A DNA stretch of 64,000 nucleotides from Ixodes scapularis (taxonomy: Eukaryota > Arthropoda > Arachnida > Ixodida > Ixodidae): positions 192,523,027 to 192,587,026 of the forward strand of contig NW_024609857.1 of NCBI RefSeq assembly GCF_016920785.2, in the 5' to 3' direction. The position numbers and the translations under genes are program-made. The notes beneath the pieces are model-generated. The model saw nothing but the letters and a program-made list of their open reading frames with translations, did no database searches and was not told where the DNA came from. The stretch's first letter is position 1; each line of letters opens with the position of its first letter. Positions 52,371 through 64,000 of this stretch are shown piece after piece.

Positions 52371-55217
52371 GAATTATTATTCGCGCACGCGGATAGGACC
52401 CGGTAAATAGAAACGGAACCAAATACGTTATAGCTTCGCCAATACTGGAAACGCCTCCGAAAACCTATGGGCGCGGCGGCGAACGTGACAGCGGCGCCTC
52501 TAGCGGACTCGGAGGCTAAGGAAGCAGACGACGCAATGATCAAGTATAGGCTCCGCGACGTCCTCGAGCTTTGCAAGTCCCGTTTCGTCACCGCAATAGC
52601 AGAAAAATTTCATTACGATCCGTCCGCTTGCTAAGCGGAATCCACTGATCGCAACTGCAACGACAAAGAAATAACAACGCGTGCATAAACAGAGATAGAG
52701 GAGTTTGTTTAGAGGTCTCAAACGCCACTCAAGGCGATCACACGCGTTTGAGGCGCATCTGGGAAGCGGAAAAAAAGGCGTTTAGCTCCTCGAACTACGT
52801 CGTAAGACGTTACTGTTTATCGGTTACAAACCGCGCTGTCACAATTTCTTAACTGAATAGGTGATTATTAAAACACGCTCAAACAGCATGTTAAAATTAC
52901 CAGAACAAGCGCACCCGCCTCTGCAGCATCACACAAAAGAAAGTAACCAAAAAAATTGACAGTGCAACCACTTTCCGAACTTCGCTGGAAAGATGGGGTC
53001 CCCATCCGAACCAAAAATAAAAAGAAATGGGGAACAAGCGCGAACAACGGCGATTGAAACAAAAGTTAGCAGACGACACAAAGATACAAATCACCCACCA
53101 ATGTCCTCCTTCAACGACGACGCCCGCACGGGGCGTCGGTAGGAGCATTGAAAATCAGCAGGTGGTGCTCGCCGTTGGTGTTGAGTCCACAACAAACAAA
53201 GCGAAAACAATGCGACAAAACTATTAAAAACAAAATGAGCTTCACTTTATTTTAGCTGCACGTTACTCGTTTGTTTATTTTCTTTCGCGGCGTTGGTAGG
53301 AACTAAGAACAAAACAGAGGAAAGGAATAACATAGTCCCCCCCCCCCCCCCCCCCAGCTCACACTGCTCGGTAAAAAAGAGTCGCATGGTGCAATCTGCT
53401 TTCGCATTTCTTTTCCCAGTGACTTTGGCACGTTGTTTGTTTGCTTGGCGAAGCAGCTCAAAAGTACATTCAAGCACTTGTTCACGCGCATGTACAGGCA
53501 ATCTTTGCACGCCGTGCCTTCGTTTTGTGTGTCGATCAGCAGCCTCAAGTGCGTTTTTAGCTGAACTCTTGTTTGGTGAAATATTCCTTTGTTGAGGCGT
53601 CAGGGGCGATTTTGAGGCCAGACTTGGATAGCTCTTCCAGTTTAATTTGGAGTAACTTAATTACTCACGTTTGTTCGGTCCGCGGAAGCGGAAGAAGGCT
53701 TTGCCACCACATCACAAAGACTTGTTTTTGCAGTGGAGATGACAGGCTCATGGTATTTCCAAGTATGCGCTGGCGAATGCCCGAAGGCGGCCGGTTGATC
53801 AGCCAACAATGACCCATAGCAGACGTGACCGCGTACTCAAATAAAATCCGTATAGAAATGTATAACGAGCTTACACTTCTTAATTTATTTATGAATTATC
53901 AAAAAGTATACATGAAGATTTCGGATCAGAAACTCAATCGAAGGCGAACATAGGAGGTTATCACAGACGACAGTGGAAAAAACAACAACAAAGTTGCAGA
54001 CGGCCCTCCAAATGTCCGGGCATAGCGTAGCAGACGAACCGGTGGTAGTAAGCGACGGAGCGAAGGAAAGAAAGTAAAAACTAAGCCAAACAAGGCAAAG
54101 CAAAATACGCGATGGTTTGAACGTCAAGTAAACACAAGAAATAAAAAAAAGCAAACAAAAAACAGAAACGCAGGAGGAAGAAAGACTGCGGTGGCATAGC
54201 GTCTAGCGTCGCCTCCAACATAAAAAGAAAGTAGACTTTGAAAAATGGAAGAAGGTGCACGACCGTCTGACGGGCGCTTTTTTTTTTGTGTGTAACTCCG
54301 CTGTTATTAGTTTTTGTAATAGCGTCAGATTTGCATGTGCACAATTGACTTCTTTCAAAGCATACTGGCATCGCAGTTACATACGTGGTTCGAAATTCTC
54401 TTTTGCTTCTTCATCCGGAGACGATCGGGATTAGCCAGTTCGCCTATTCGACGAAACGGTTTAAGCCTTACATTCATGAGAAATTGAAATTGCAACAACA
54501 AAACGAATTGATCGACATAAAGACTAAAATTGAAACGTAGCAATGTTCTAATTTTTTTTTTTTTTACATTTCCCTTTTTCAAGAAACAGGGCGATGGCAC
54601 ATTCAAGTTTTGACTGGCTTACGTAAGTTCTGACAGAGTGTTTTCTCCCGCAGAGCCCGAAAATGGCACCCTACAAGCTCTAACATCTTTTCCACGCAAA
54701 GAAAATGTCCTTGACTCATAAGGTGGCACCTATCATTTTAATATTCAAAGCAGCGAATACCCCGGACAATTTGTTTTCATTGGTCACCTCACACGGAGAT
54801 AGGCGAAACCAGTGCGTTGTGGAGATTTTGTCTGCTAGCGGAAACTCCGAGCTCGCCAGGATGATCACTTTTCGCCCGCGATCCGCCGGAGTTGCCAGTA
54901 TTGGCTTACACGGTATTTGACGAAACTCATCAACGTCAATGTCACACGCCAGCCACGGATTCAAATCTCGCCAGTCAATATCTGACTTTTTCGTTCCTTA
55001 TTTGGAAAGTTGACAGGTAGGACATGTTCGACATACATGCCACGCGCGCACCTTTCTCAGGTCACAGTGTTACATAAAGGTCCGCATCTAAAAATAACAA
55101 TTTTTTTGCATCATGAGTTGTTCCACATAAGGCAGAAAAATATTCGTGCAAACTGCACTGCCCGATCAAACAACTTGAGTTGTTGTAAAGGTGTCCTTTA
55201 TGAGACGTCTGCCTATC
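52371..55217. other. No recognisable gene; poly(C) run
   Basis: A 57-codon open frame starts at 52467 (plus) but has no recognisable domain. A poly(C) run is at about 53337-53356. The minus strand of 53250-53830 has partially open frames with a GTGAGT donor-like site near 53690, not identified. Confidence 0.4.
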
Positions 55218-56081
55218 TTAAAAAAAATGCAGTGCAAGCCGTAACTTGCATTTGAAGTTGTCTAGTTGAACACCAGCAACATAAGATTGAAACCGAACTT
55301 TTTCGAGGTTCCAGTTAACACGACGTATGTGCCAGCAGAAACGCACCCTGAAAAACATCTTGAAAACCCTCGGGTGACATTCCTCAGAGCATAAATGAAA
55401 TAAACCAATACGGGACAGATGGAGGTAAAAAACATCTGAAACATTTCGGTGGTGTGCTACACTTTCTAAGATGTAATTGAAGTGAGATTCCAGGTTCTGA
55501 ATGTAGGCAAAAGCAGACTCCGATGGTACAGTTAAGTTGCCGAACATCTTTTCTGGAATATGATAGGCTTTGAGAATTGTATATTACTGATCGGCCAGTT
55601 CAAGTTGCCAGATCCATCTCTGAGTGACTCCGAACAGAAAAATTCCTGAGAACTCCTTTCCAGGAACAGCTTGATTAGAAAACCTGTCACATAATAGGCG
55701 GCGGAGTCGTCTATTATGTTAGGGTTAATATCCGAGGCAAGTTGTGAAACCTCCTCCAGTAGCGGAAAGTCTTCCTCGGGAAGACATTTTATGGCGTCAA
55801 AAGGTGACGTCGTCATAACCGAAAAAGGAGACATGTCTTAAAGGAGGCTACTGTTATCCTCTTCAGCATTTTCTTTGTTTGAAAGTTTTAGGAGCTTCTT
55901 AATACCAATGTGCTTCAGTCCAGAGGTGAAGTGAAAAACATTGGGATTAGTGTTGCAGCCCTGCTTTTGCCTGATCTGTCCGAAAATGTTTTCCATGGCA
56001 TCTTGCTGCAGTCTCCATGTGATGAAAAAGACGATATTATAGTTTTGTAATTATCCTCCCAAAGCATAAGGATAGGCAATG

Positions 56082-56219
56082 GGTGAAGAAAGAATAAACA
56101 ATTAACACTGGGACAACACAACCACATCTTTCATAATGTAGTTGTGTTGGGACAGCACAACCATGAAAGATGTGGTTGTGTTGCCCCAGTATTAATTGTT
56201 TATTCCTTCTTTATCCATC
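56082..56219. repeat. Long hairpin inside the P-element relic
   Basis: Arms of about 53 bp (56082-56134 and 56163-56219) pair well: AATAAACAATTAACACTGGG against CCCCAGTATTAATTGTTTATT, and CACAACCACATCTTTCAT against ATGAAAGATGTGGTTGTG. The loop is about 28 bases. Confidence 0.8.
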
Positions 56220-57599
56220 ACCTGAACCAACACGCTCTTCTCCCTCGCATACATAAGGATAGGATTAATAGTAATTTGCCGCCCAGTGGTTGTTTGTGGC
56301 TGTCGTCTGCCCTCAAACCTCCAAGCTGCATTCCACGGAAGTTAGTTGTTGAGGAAATCAACTATCTCAGTGTTCCCTTTTGAATTGCGTAGCGCAGCTT
56401 TTGATTCGTTTTTTTTTTTGGTTGCGAGCTATTAACGATGTCAAAAAGCTTGTCTATCTGGTCACAAAAATATGCGGAGCCATGGCCGCCTCAGGAAGCT
56501 GTCTAGCATACACAAAAGCTAAGAGCGCAACACATACTGATGCACTAAGGACTTGTGTTGTACGTTTCGCCTTCATGTTGTTGGAAGATTTTGGAAAGAT
56601 CGGTCTTTCTATTAGCTTCGGGGCTAATCTTAGTAGCATCTCGTGGGTCGAATGGTTCTGTTGAAAAATGTGGGCCCAGTCTATTGTTTCACTTTCGATG
56701 TGGAGCTTGTGGGCATTCATCTTGTTGCGGGTGGTCTTTATGAGGTGCGGATATTCGAATATAAACTGAACACTTTCATTTCTTACATTGAAAAAGGGCT
56801 CCTTGACACCCGCACCAAGCGGATGGGCCAAACTTACGTTGGGGGCACCCTGGTCACAGTTATAGTAATGCCGATGTCCTTAAGCTGCTCAATGAATGAC
56901 ACAAGCAGGTCATGAATTACAGACGATGGTGTTCACGTACGCCCAATCGTATATGCCACAGGTTGCACCCACCTCCTAGAAATTCCGGAGAAGAGAACAA
57001 CGAATGCTCTGTCAGCAATAATGAAAGTACGCTGAACACCGTCGTCTGTAAACCCATGGACAACATCCTGCGCCACATCGTAGGACGATTTTTCTTCAAT
57101 ACCATTTCGTCAAACATTAGGGTACAAATGCGGCGCGTTCATTCCATGAGTGCTTTTGACGCAGTGGATGACATGATACCAGGAATGATCCCTGGCGCCG
57201 TTTTGACATTTGAGAGCCACCTCCTTAGTGAACGCTGACACGGAAGCTTTAACGCGGAGGACAAGTATCGGTACGCCTGAGGCCCATGAAAATTTAGGTG
57301 GAGGGTAAACTTCTTCAGCCTCAGAAGGAAACTCTTTCCACGACTCTCCTTCGCCCTTGTTGTCACGTGCGTTGATATCAGTTGAAGTACCACTTCAGAC
57401 ACATTAGGTCGAATAGTTTCCAGAACCTCAGAAGCTGTTTTAGGCGTCGTCTGCTGCCGTTTCTGGAGTCTGGCTATCGTCTTCTTGTAGTCGAAGCTCT
57501 GTGCCTGGAGTCTTTTTATGACATCCTCGGGTCTTCTCATCAGCTTCCGACAAGCAGAAGTAGAAAGGCTTGTAACAGCTAGTGAAAATGAGAACAAAA

Positions 57600-58568
57600 A
57601 TGACCATCAAGATGTCAGTAAGGCTGAAAATGTTGAAAAGAAGGGCATTACGATTTAAACAGAACAAGCAGCATTCATATGCAACAGAGCAGCTATGGTG
57701 GGGAATGAAACCGTTTTTTTTTTGTCGTCCTTTACTCTTAAGCACTTTCAAAGCCGGTGACACGGCTTCTTTCCAACAATTACGCAATGCTCTTACCGGT
57801 CAGGTAAAATCTCGTATACTAAACTTAGTAATTTAATATGATTGATAAACTTGCAACAACAAAAGGCTGAAATAGTATGAAATATACTAAACAGCCATTA
57901 TGAGTTATCTTCAAACTATCGTTTAATGTTTATGCTGAAGTTTCTCCCCTCCTCTCTACCCAGCATTCGCAATGAAAACTGTAATGATGTGTCACATATG
58001 AAGCTTAAGGAAGTGCCCAGAATTTATTTAACCATTGCTCTTCAGTGATTGAAAATGTTATCTACAAGCTGAAGAAGTCCGAAGGTGTGAGTTGCGAGAA
58101 GGGGTAAAAGCAAATGAGACACTAACAGTCCCGAGCTGGTTCTCAGAGGGAAGCAGACTGGCTAGGAGAGGAGGCTGAATGGGTAGGGTTTGGAAATATA
58201 CGCATATTTAAACAAAATCTGATGATTTTCAGAAAAAACAACAAAAACACGCTATTTTACATTGGGCTGCAGTGTACAGTGCTAGGGAGCTGCTGGGAGA
58301 TGGCGAACCACAAGGCCGCTTTGCCTCCGTTTGGTCTGAAAAGGTTTGGTTATTACACACAGAATTGTACCATAAGAAGATAGCATCGTACCAAGTGCAG
58401 CAGAGGAGGCGGTTGTGTGACTGCATTTGCTTGGAGAGCCACAAGAGCAGATTCCGTCGGTTTGGTCTAGAAAATGCGCCTATTAGCGTATATGCAAAAA
58501 AATAACTATAACTCTCCTTACATGCGTGAACCATGCTATTTCAATCACCAATTGCAGGTGCAAAAAAT
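57600..58568. other. Interval within the P relic, no clear coding block
   Basis: Lies between the THAP fragment and the transposase N-terminal block. It may be an old intron or decayed sequence. Confidence 0.35.
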
Positions 58569-58713
58569 CTAAGGGCGGGCAAACAGTAGGAACTGCTGAT
58601 CTCGTTAAGCTTGTTCGTCCTGGGTACATGAAGTCTTTTGTGGAAAAGTGGTAACTGCAGACGCGATACGCCGCATACAGCTGTGAAACCGGCTTGCTAA
58701 GAAGATCATTCAA

Positions 58714-59260
58714 CTTGACAGAGTCGAGGCAAGCTTTTTACTTGCAATATATATATTTTCATTATGTTAAGTATTCTCTTTTGAATAACAATATCAATAT
58801 AAATCTTTGACATTGAGGAACCGCGTGGTGACGAGAAGCAAAATATATTTATTCGGTGGGCTACCTTTCTGTGCCTTAAGACAAGCACACGCACGCACAC
58901 ACACACGCACACACATCTCAGATATTGCTCCAGAGTGGTGGAAAAATATCGAAAATAATTATTAGGAATTTTATATTCACATTTACTTGGTAAGAACGCA
59001 CTACTCCAGAGCAATGTCTACTGCCTCTTGTAAAGGGCAAAGGCTAATATTTTTCCCACCATAAATATAGTCTTTATACCTCCGATTGAGAACAAAATTA
59101 ATATAAATAAGTTCAAGTCTTCGCAAGCAAAATATCAGCGGTCATTTCTGTGTTTTAAACATTATTCTATGTAGGAACAATTCATGTGAATTTGCATTTT
59201 CCAACACAAAGTAGTCATTTAGCACATAATGCTTATGTCTGGCAGGTGATTTCCTTAGCT
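58714..59260. other. Spacer with (AC)n microsatellite
   Basis: A CA/CGCA repeat lies at about 58880-58914. There is no recognisable gene between the P relic and the THAP gene promoter. Confidence 0.5.
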
Positions 59261-59468
59261 TAAAGGGATACTGAACCGATATCTGAACTTTTCAAAATAA
59301 GCCCCGGACGAGCTGCCCGGGACGTTACTATACCTAAAAATCAAGACCATACCAAGGAATGGTGATCGGATTATTATATTTCTTTGATTGAAGAGCCGCG
59401 TTCGAGCAATCCGTCGGCCGGAAGCCGCCGGTGCGATTGACGCCACCGCGGAGGAGCCCTAGCGGAAC

Positions 59469-59476
59469 TGACGTCA
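59469..59476 (+). promoter_or_regulatory. CRE site upstream of the THAP gene
   Basis: A full TGACGTCA palindrome 100 bases before the ATG, in a GC-richer stretch likely to be the promoter. The family role (CREB/ATF binding) is inferred. Confidence 0.45.
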
Positions 59477-59575
59477 CAGACCTCTCGCTCCTTGGCAGAC
59501 TCGGTTGTCCCGCTGCAGTTCTAATGGAGAACCGCGCCGAGTGTTCCTCATTCTGATCCCGTTTCTTCAATAATT

Positions 59576-62500
59576 ATGCCGCGGTACTGCGCTGCACAAG
59601 ACTGCTCGAACAGCGTATGTTACAGCGGCAGGCCTGCGCACAAGTTTCCGAGTGAGCCCACGTTGCGGAAGCTGTGGATTCGCGCGGCCCGTCCTTCCCA
59701 GCCAACATGGAAGCCCGCCAAAGGCGATTGTCTTTGCACGGAGCACTTCGAAGACGAGGACTACAAGACGAGCCCGAAGTTACTGCAAAGTCTGGGCTTG
59801 CCTGTAAAACAGGCCTATTTGAAGCCTGACGTGGTGCCATCGCTCTTCAGGCGAAAACGCAAGCGAGAGCGGCACAGCGGCGCCGTGGAAAAACGGCGAC
59901 GGAAAGAGGTGAGCGCAGTTACTAAAATATTTTTCTGCTTGTTTCTGAGAGGAAAGCACGAATGCGAGTGGTCGTGAGATTAGCGTAGTACATTGCGCGA
60001 CGCTGTTAGCGCAAGCCTGCTAACTCGCCTTTGAAGACGAGCGCGGAGAAACGCCGAGATCGCGTTTTCGCTAGCAGCGTCGCGCAGGGTAAGTGTGTAC
60101 TATATCCGTGTTCGCTATCGTGCCCTTAGCCGGACGAAAGGTTGCCGCCAATCGCAGGTGCTCCACTGTCGGTATCGTGTACATGGCGAGACTGCAGCTA
60201 TACTCTGTTTCACCTTATGATGTACCGCAGGAAAGGCTACAAGCTCGAGCTTGTAGCCTTTCCTGCGAGCTCACAGCGTAGGCAGCTGCCTACGCTGTGA
60301 GCTCGCGATTCTTGCCTTCGTTGCGGTACAACATAAGGTGAAACGGAGTATAGTAGCTGCGGCGATGGCACTCGGTTTTCGGGCTCATTTGCTAGAAACT
60401 TGCTTTGAAGCTACGAGCTTGCGCCGGCACCTTTGGCTCAGTTGTGAAGGCTGGTATTTATCTTTATTACTACTGATAAATGCCAGCTAATTTTAATTTG
60501 AGAAATTTGGCATTAACCAATAAATATCGAATTTTGATTTGGGCTACCTGAAAATGGCACATAGGACCGAGCTGAACCATTCCTGGGAGAATGTGGTTAA
60601 TTGATGATCTACGTACTTCCTTTTGGTTTGCAGCGGGTATATTCCGAGCTTGAGCAGGATGTGCAAACTCCGCGGCATCTTGAGCATGTGCTATTCTTCA
60701 TTGTGGCGCATAAGGAGATGCTGTTGAATTTCGGAATAGGGTACTCACAGTATGAGTGCCACGCCATTTAGAAAAGTGTGCCTGTATACATCATTCTGTT
60801 TTGGAAAACTCATTTTCCTCTCTGGTCTGCTCTCCCTGATGAGGTGGTCAAGCTGCTGTCGCTTCATCTGTTCAGTGTTAACCTGGAAGGCAGTTTCTCT
60901 CAACTGCGGAAAATAAATGAAAAAGAGCGCTGCAGTTTTTTTTAATGAGAACCTTGTTATGGTACATATTTCCACCCCTTGTTTATATTTCTGATTACTA
61001 TGACGATATCTTAGTTATAGACCAACACGCGGCCCTGACGTCACGCAGCTGCGGTGGCACTCTTGACGGCACTGCGCAGGCGCAGAGGCTTCACTTCACG
61101 TGAATTCGGTTTCTGCGTTCGCACAGTCCCCACACCTGGTGTGGGCAAATGCAGGCTTTTTTGTAAACAGTGTGCCGGTTTATAAGATCTTGTTTCGTCT
61201 ATGTTCTCCCCATACATTGAATACATGCTCGCAGTAATGCTTCACGTCGACAAGTGCCGAGAATGCCTAAAAACCTGGTGGTGTATGGAATTAAATTGCA
61301 GCAAAAATCAATTCTAGTGCCAAAAATAGATGCTGCTAAACGCGTGCCAATTTAGAACAAAAATAAACACTGCGAAATCTTTTGCTGAGTTACTCTGTCT
61401 TAATCTCGCGGAATGTGGTGTTTATTTATAAAGTTCACTAAGAACACCAGCTGGCCATTTATGACAATTGCACCCCAATCAAGAGGTTATTACAAGTGTT
61501 GTTCAATTTCTCGACTCGAGGCAAGGCCACTAATTAACCTCGGTCGTCATTCGACCGTTTCATCTTAGTGTTCATGACTGTGCACTTGACGGTGTGATTT
61601 GCTTACCAGTTCAAGCAAAGTCAAGATGAGGAGGGTACACAGAGTGACATGAGCCTAACGAAGATAAGGGCTTGGGCCAGTCACCCTCATTTGAGCAGAA
61701 CCTGGGTGTTAGCAGCATATTGACAGTGTGTTTGTTTGCATGTTGTAAGTTTTTATGCCTATCATTTATAGATAATTGCTGAATTGCTGGAGGCACCGGC
61801 ACAAGCAAAGGCCACACTCATCGCTGAAGAAGTCAGCACATCGTCAACCCCTTCTGGTGACGACACTGAGCAAGGTCCTGACTCTGGACATGAACCAATG
61901 CATGATGCAAATGCTGGCATCGAAGAACCTTGTTCGAGCTCAGGTATGTGCGCCAATTGAAACTACTCGGCTGACATATTTTAGTACTGAATTCTGCCAA
62001 ATTAGGATAATCTAGCCTATTGCTGATTACATGAGCCAAGGATGATTTTGTTTTGAAAGACACTTTATTTCCTCTGCTGTGAACAGCCCCCTCCATCAGT
62101 AATGCCAAACAGGCTCAACCTGACCTTCGGAACGCTGCTACGCAGACCTCGGGCATCTACAGAAATCGAGGTATGTATCTGCAAGAAGAAATTTCACAGA
62201 AGGCAGCATTGTTCAGATCGTTGTAACACGTTATGATGGCACAGGCATACAAGTCACCTTGAAGACTTCATCACGAAAGCCCCAAACGAATCCTGTCCTC
62301 GTGACACCACGATGCTCCTCACCAAATCATGTCCCCCAGGCTCCATTGGATTGGATGTTGCCTGAAGGGCTGACTCTGTCGCCGCAGCCGCCAGTGCACA
62401 GACAACCAGCTCCACCACCGGACCCACCACAGCTGCCAACAATAAACAATGAGCTGCCCAGTGCAGGCCAGGAAGAGTCTGTTGAAGAGTGTCCCACGGA

Positions 62501-63092
62501 GCTGCCAGAGCCACACGTGGAAGCAGACAGCCTATACCTCCCCTCTGACGCTAGCTTCCTCATGATGATGTCCGACACCGGCTTTCTGAGGTTGGTATCA
62601 GTCGGATATATGTCATCTTTAGTGACGAGTATGAGAGGGTGTGTAAGAGGTTGCTTTTTTCTTTTCTTTTTTTATTCCAGGGATGCACAGCAGAACACTG
62701 CATCTGACAGCGCACTCAGTCAGCATGAGAGCAGCAAAAGCATCGACTACGTCTCGGAACGAAAGTTTATTGTTTTCGAGTCTTGTTTGGACGAGCTACT
62801 AGGTAATTGTCCCGAGTGCACTGCACTGTGCCGCATCACAGAGAAGAAGATACGAGGGACATGTCTCCGGGTGCACAGAATGTGCAACAATGGCCACCAA
62901 CACACCTGGACCAGCCAACCATCAGTGAATAGGAGGGCCCTGGGCGATGTGCTCCTAGCTGCAGCAACGCTCTTCTCTGGGAGCATCGTCAAAAAAGTGC
63001 TAAGGCTCCTGCACCAGATGGGCGTGCCCTGTTTATCGTACGAGACATACTTTAAGATTCAGGGTGCCTTCCTTCTACCAGCGATCAGACAG
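59576..63092 (+). CDS. THAP-domain protein, multi-exon, 3' end outside recognised exons
   Basis: Exon 1 (59576-59908) encodes a complete THAP zinc finger. The C2CH ligands are Cys5, Cys10, Cys54 and His57; also present are HKFP, Trp34 and VVPSLF (86-91). A basic tract (92-111) follows, likely for nuclear import and DNA binding. Phase-compatible exons with GT/AG borders follow: 61772-61943, 62087-62170, 62245-62590 (Pro/Gln-rich linker) and 62681-63092. Together they give about 449 codons. The last exon has FIVFESCLDELLGNCPEC, HTWTSQPSVNRRALGDVLLAAATLFSG and a Cys-rich region, as in uncharacterised arthropod THAP proteins, and it ends at a CAG/GTATGG donor, so the gene continues. An optional exon may start at 60635 (after TTTGCAG). 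Probably a DNA-binding regulator or domesticated transposase; function unknown. Confidence 0.8.
59986..60102. repeat. Inverted repeat in intron 1 of the THAP gene
   Basis: TAGTACATTGCGCGACGCTG (59986-60005) pairs with a sequence ending at 60102 (GCAGCGTCGCGCA and GTGTGTACTA). It is a small foldback element of about 117 bp. Confidence 0.65.
60193..60361. repeat. Cruciform element: two tandem perfect palindromes inside an inverted repeat
   Basis: 60227-60266 is a perfect 40-bp palindrome (half GCAGGAAAGGCTACAAGCTC). 60265-60306 is a perfect 42-bp palindrome (half GCGAGCTCACAGCGTAGGCA plus G). Outside them the arms 60193-60229 and 60321-60361 pair (TTTCACCTTATG against CATAAGGTGAAAC). No coding capacity. 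Confidence 0.92.
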
Positions 63093-63278
63093 GTATGGCA
63101 CGTTTTCAAGCTTTTCCTTTCCTGTGAGAGGTTTATTTTAGGTGCCAATATTTCAGGCTCTGCACTCCTATGGGATCCTGAATGGTGTAGTACATGCGTA
63201 GGAAGCACCATATGTTTCTGTCTACAAGTCACACACTCCTATAAACGGCTGTTTTTACAAAAAGCTTGATATATACAT

Positions 63279-63447
63279 GTTTGCAAGTGCGTCTTCAGGG
63301 TGCCTCCATCTTGCCGAGTTGGGTTGTGCTTGGGCGCGGCCATAGTGTGATTACGACACCTTAGTGAGGCATCGTAATCGAATTTAATGCGCCCAAGTGC
63401 ACTCCAACTGGGCAAGGTGGCGGCGCCCCGAGGCCGTACTTGCAAAC
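63279..63447. mobile_element. Small foldback MITE downstream of the last recognised THAP exon
   Basis: The termini GTTTGCAAGT and ACTTGCAAAC are close reverse complements. The arms pair through CTTGGGCGC/GCGCCCAAG, and the centre folds (GATTACGA/TCGTAATC around CCTTAGTGAGG). It is 169 bp long. Confidence 0.75.
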
Positions 63448-64000
63448 GTCTATAGGTGGCACATCTTTATACGGGCCGCAAGGCAAAACTGCATTGATAA
63501 GCTGTCATATGTATATTGTAATATAAGCACAAGTAAGAGCCAGCTTCAATGTTCTTGCGAACTACCGTGGGAAATTTGTTCTGATATGGCCGGCTGTAAG
63601 CTCTGCTGGAAGCCGGCATATTGCCAAGGTTCCAATTGTAAGGAAAAGCTGATCCGCCGACCCGAAGGCCACATCTAATGGATCTAGGTCTGTACGATTC
63701 AATACACTGCAGCACCTGAGGCTACATCTAATGGATCTAGGTCTGTGCGATGCCATACAAACTACAGGCTCTGCCGATTCTCCTTTGTTGTAACTTTGAT
63801 ACGGCCTTGCACAGCTATGGCTTATACTTGCAAAAAAAGCGGTGTAAGTCGCACCTCTGTGTAAGATGCAGTGACAGGAATCTGAGGAAAGAAACAACTT
63901 ATGTGCTGGAAAATATTGTAAATAGGGAGAGCTGAGATGTCCTCTGTTCCTCTGCACCTATTTTTACCACACTCCTGGGGTGGAAAGGTACCAACTGTGT
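63448..64000. other. Probable intron sequence, no recognised exon
   Basis: Lies after the donor at 63093. Apart from the direct repeat, no exon of the THAP gene is recognisable up to the window end. Confidence 0.35.
63670..63751. repeat. Two-copy direct repeat
   Basis: ACATCTAATGGATCTAGGTC and the following TGTRCGAT occur twice with a 53-bp period. Confidence 0.75.

Larger units (their letters stand above)
55218..58713 (-). pseudogene. P-element/THAP9-like transposase, decayed
   Basis: Minus-strand pieces in the expected order. The C-terminal half of a THAP domain is at 58713-58570 (YRVCSYHFSTKDF, SAVPTVC). A coiled coil and the P-transposase N-terminal catalytic region are at 57597-57139 (LKKFTLHLNFHGPQAYRYL). 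LMFDEMVLKKNR (the conserved DEM-type Asp) and, in a shifted frame, FIIADRAFVVLFSG are at 57135-56850. The insertion-domain block FEYPHLIKTTRNKMNAHKL to TTQVLSASV is at 56831-56454. The C-terminal parts with AAYYVTGFLIK and NLTVPSESAFAYIQN are at 55834-55218. Frames differ between blocks, stops occur, and a hairpin insert (56082-56219) breaks it. Cut-and-paste transposase relic. Confidence 0.85.

Noticed and set aside
60205..60350. P-element terminal repeat, from the ACATAAGGTG similarity
   Set aside because: Ten shared bases in a small palindromic element are not enough, and the P relic lies elsewhere in a different arrangement.

Overview
The window looks like a repeat-dense intergenic and intronic stretch of an animal genome, most likely a chelicerate and probably a hard tick. 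I infer this from the mix of element families (L2/CR1-like LINEs, short-LTR Ty3/gypsy elements, Penelope-like elements with GIY-YIG ends, P-element/THAP relics, hAT, mariner, tRNA-derived SINEs), from spliceosomal introns, and from a cytosolic sulfotransferase gene. No prokaryotic signature, rRNA gene or CRISPR array is visible. I recognise only two host-type genes: a complete sulfotransferase coding exon (45287-46234, +) and the 5' part of a multi-exon THAP-domain gene (59576 to at least 63092, +).

Layout. 1-3880 is a nearly full-length L2/CR1-like LINE. Its ORF1 carries a 2A ribosome-skipping motif. ORF2 lies in the same frame, behind a single UAG in a readthrough-like context, and has no AUG before or inside its endonuclease domain. 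4885-5124 is a tRNA-derived SINE. 5826-10219 is a very young Ty3/gypsy element on the minus strand (identical 149-bp LTRs, GTATA duplication). 12.4-17.0 kb holds decayed LINE and Penelope-like fragments. 17.2-18.9 kb is an open region of unknown identity, cut by a 908-bp hAT-type MITE with an exact 8-bp duplication.

19.4-44.4 kb reads as one nested structure. Two diverged inverted arms of about 2.9 kb (19376-22345 and 38745-44395) flank about 16 kb. Just inside them are two hAT-type ends (22846 and 38685) with matching TCTAGA-core flanks. Inside those are a mariner (23249-26739) that carries a truncated LINE, and a second gypsy element (28017-33135) lying between two AATATTGG minisatellites with inverted ends. 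The right arm is interrupted by a 2.85-kb Penelope-like composite (39479-42325) with a 9-bp duplication. That composite has accumulated CRE-like TGACGTCA and GTCACGTGAC arrays.

44.4-64 kb carries the sulfotransferase, a 2.18-kb hAT-type element packed with TTCGAA (47640-49821), a possible piggyBac-like element, a decayed P-element transposase on the minus strand (55218-58713), and, head to head with it, the THAP gene. An intron of that gene contains two tandem perfect palindromes.

Most coding capacity is therefore selfish DNA of several ages. The gypsy elements and the first LINE are recent. The Penelope, P and mariner copies are old.
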